Notes under the pieces: generated by a model
The model's input: only the letters and a program-made list of their open reading frames with translations
Databases searched by the model: none
What the model was told of the DNA's origin: nothing
Program-made: the position numbers and the translations under genes
Shown: positions 5,434-6,214 of the stretch, piece after piece
How the letters are laid out: the number at the start of each line of letters is the position of its first letter
Numbering within the stretch: position 1 is the first letter of the stretch
Source of the DNA: Balneolales bacterium
GTDB taxonomy: Bacteria; Bacteroidota; Rhodothermia; Balneolales; Natronogracilivirgulaceae
DNA: 6,214 bases
Assembly (NCBI GenBank): GCA_007131625.1
Contig: SLQC01000082.1
Span: 1-6,214 of the forward strand
Direction: 5' to 3'

Positions 5434-6214
5434 TCAGTCAAAAATCCCGAGTCCCCACCGTATTCCGTTTACGAGCAATTTACGATAATACGACACTCCA
5501 AAATCTGCCGGATGACCCAATGAGGTGTAAAAAACACGACTCTCACCGGCATAGCGTGTCCATGCAATTGGTTCCACCGCATCCTCCACACTTCCGGTTA
5601 TCAGCACCCTTGCTTCATTATCCAGGAGTTCGTTGTGATACACATTTCCCGTGCTGTGCCATTGCATGCGCTGGCCTTCAAGTATGGGATGTTCCACCAT
5701 ATGCGGAAAAACATTAACCCTTGTTCCCAAAGCGGGTGGACCATACCCCTGATTCTCACACCCCAGAATTTCCGAGACAAATTCCCACCAATCCCGGTAA
5801 CCGTCAGGTATCGAACCATCCGTTTCTCGTACTGAAAAAGCATGATTTGCAGTCCTGATTCCAACCACCGGTTTGCCGCTATTCAGATAGCTCTTGATTG
5901 CATTAAGCTGCTCATCGGGCAGAGCTATACGCCGGATAAAGACAACAAGAAGATCGGCTTGAGACAATGCCTCTTCCAAACCTGAAAAGTGGAAAGCTGT
6001 TAAATCTCCATCACCGAGCAGTACAGTGGTTTCAAAATTGTGCTCGCGGCTTAGCATCCTTGCAAATCGAGGAATGGTTATATGAGCTTCATAATTATTT
6101 GAATCTTCACTGATAAGAAAAAGTATACGTGCCTCTTTCCCTTCCTGTTTGTCACTCCTCCCGGCAATAGCTTCCTGCAAGGATATCGCCACCGATAAAA
6201 CCAGAATTCCTGCA
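5434..6214 (-). CDS. Exported ThuA-like protein (trehalose-utilization domain), 5' end outside window
   Basis: The frame is open to the right edge of the window. The first visible residues, AGILVLSVAISLQEAIAG, are the hydrophobic core and likely cleavage site (AIA) of a signal peptide, so the true start is beyond 6214 and the GTG at 6192 is internal. The mature part has the ThuA fold, a class I glutamine-amidotransferase-like flavodoxin fold: ARILFLISEDSNNYEA near its start, ADLLVVFIRR, GKPVVGIRTANHAF, QRMQWHSTGNVYHN, EPIAWTRYAGESRVFYTSLG, and HPADF with LLVNGIRWGLG at the end, then TGA 5436-5434. All these are family hallmarks and no disruption is visible. In the rhizobial thu operon a ThuA works with a Gfo/Idh/MocA oxidoreductase (ThuB) on trehalose and related disaccharides through 3-keto sugars. 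A similar periplasmic role is an inference here, and the oxidoreductase in this window is broken. The gene is convergent with the alginate lyase remnant. Confidence 0.9.
   Translation of the reverse strand, partial: AGILVLSVAISLQEAIAGRSDKQEGKEARILFLISEDSNNYEAHITIPRFARMLSREHNFETTVLLGDGDLTAFHFSGLEEALSQADLLVVFIRRIALPDEQLNAIKSYLNSGKPVVGIRTANHAFSVRETDGSIPDGYRDWWEFVSEILGCENQGYGPPALGTRVNVFPHMVEHPILEGQRMQWHSTGNVYHNELLDNEARVLITGSVEDAVEPIAWTRYAGESRVFYTSLGHPADFGVSYYRKLLVNGIRWGLGIFD

Noticed and set aside
6190..6192. GTG as start of the ThuA-like gene
   Set aside because: Upstream in-frame codons continue the hydrophobic signal peptide to the window edge, so the start must be outside the window.
1..6214. 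CRISPR array, tRNA or rRNA genes, transposase or complete insertion sequence
   Set aside because: No regularly spaced repeats, RNA gene signatures, or transposase or integrase sequence were seen on either strand.

Overview
The window looks like a chromosomal segment of a polysaccharide-degrading bacterium, most likely Bacteroidota or a neighbour such as Balneolota/Rhodothermota. This placement is inferred from the gene families, from the Bacteroidota-style short lipoprotein and export signals, and from mostly weak Shine-Dalgarno sites. No 16S or other phylogenetic marker is present, so it is not firm.

Layout. 1-528 (+) is the C-terminal end of a PL1-like pectate lyase with an Asp/Asn-rich, calcium-loop-like tail. 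It converges on 592-2523 (-), a complete secreted sulfatase with the CSPAR maturation motif and C-terminal HEAT-like repeats. A 318-bp AT-rich divergent region (2524-2841) holds a perfect 14-bp inverted repeat that may be an operator. Rightward from there come 2842-3773 (+), a broken exported Gfo/Idh/MocA oxidoreductase; 3943-4839 (+), an intact Tat-type lipoprotein with a sugar phosphate isomerase/epimerase (AP2) TIM barrel; and 4959-5267 (+), a truncated and twice-frameshifted remnant of an alginate-lyase-family lipoprotein. 5434-6214 (-) is an exported ThuA-like protein whose 5' end lies beyond the window.

How the genes fit together. Pectate lyase, sulfatase and alginate-lyase-family protein suit breakdown of uronate-containing, possibly sulfated, plant or algal polysaccharide. 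ThuA-like, Gfo/Idh/MocA and AP2 proteins recur together in oxidative (3-keto) sugar metabolism, here all apparently outside the cytoplasm. In this window the oxidoreductase and alginate lyase are broken, while sulfatase, AP2 protein and ThuA protein look intact. The locus therefore appears to be partly decayed, unless the breaks are assembly or homopolymer errors.

Most worth a second look: (i) an internal deletion plus frame change in the oxidoreductase near 3510-3525; (ii) opposite one-base shifts at two T runs in the alginate lyase remnant; (iii) the 14-bp inverted repeat, one arm of which recurs, minus one base, exactly where alginate lyase homology stops at 5267; (iv) two short, weakly similar segments (3803-3886 and 5287-5367), one behind each broken gene, whose shared blocks are offset by multiples of three. 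I found no complete, clearly novel multi-gene system, no CRISPR array, no transposase and no RNA gene.
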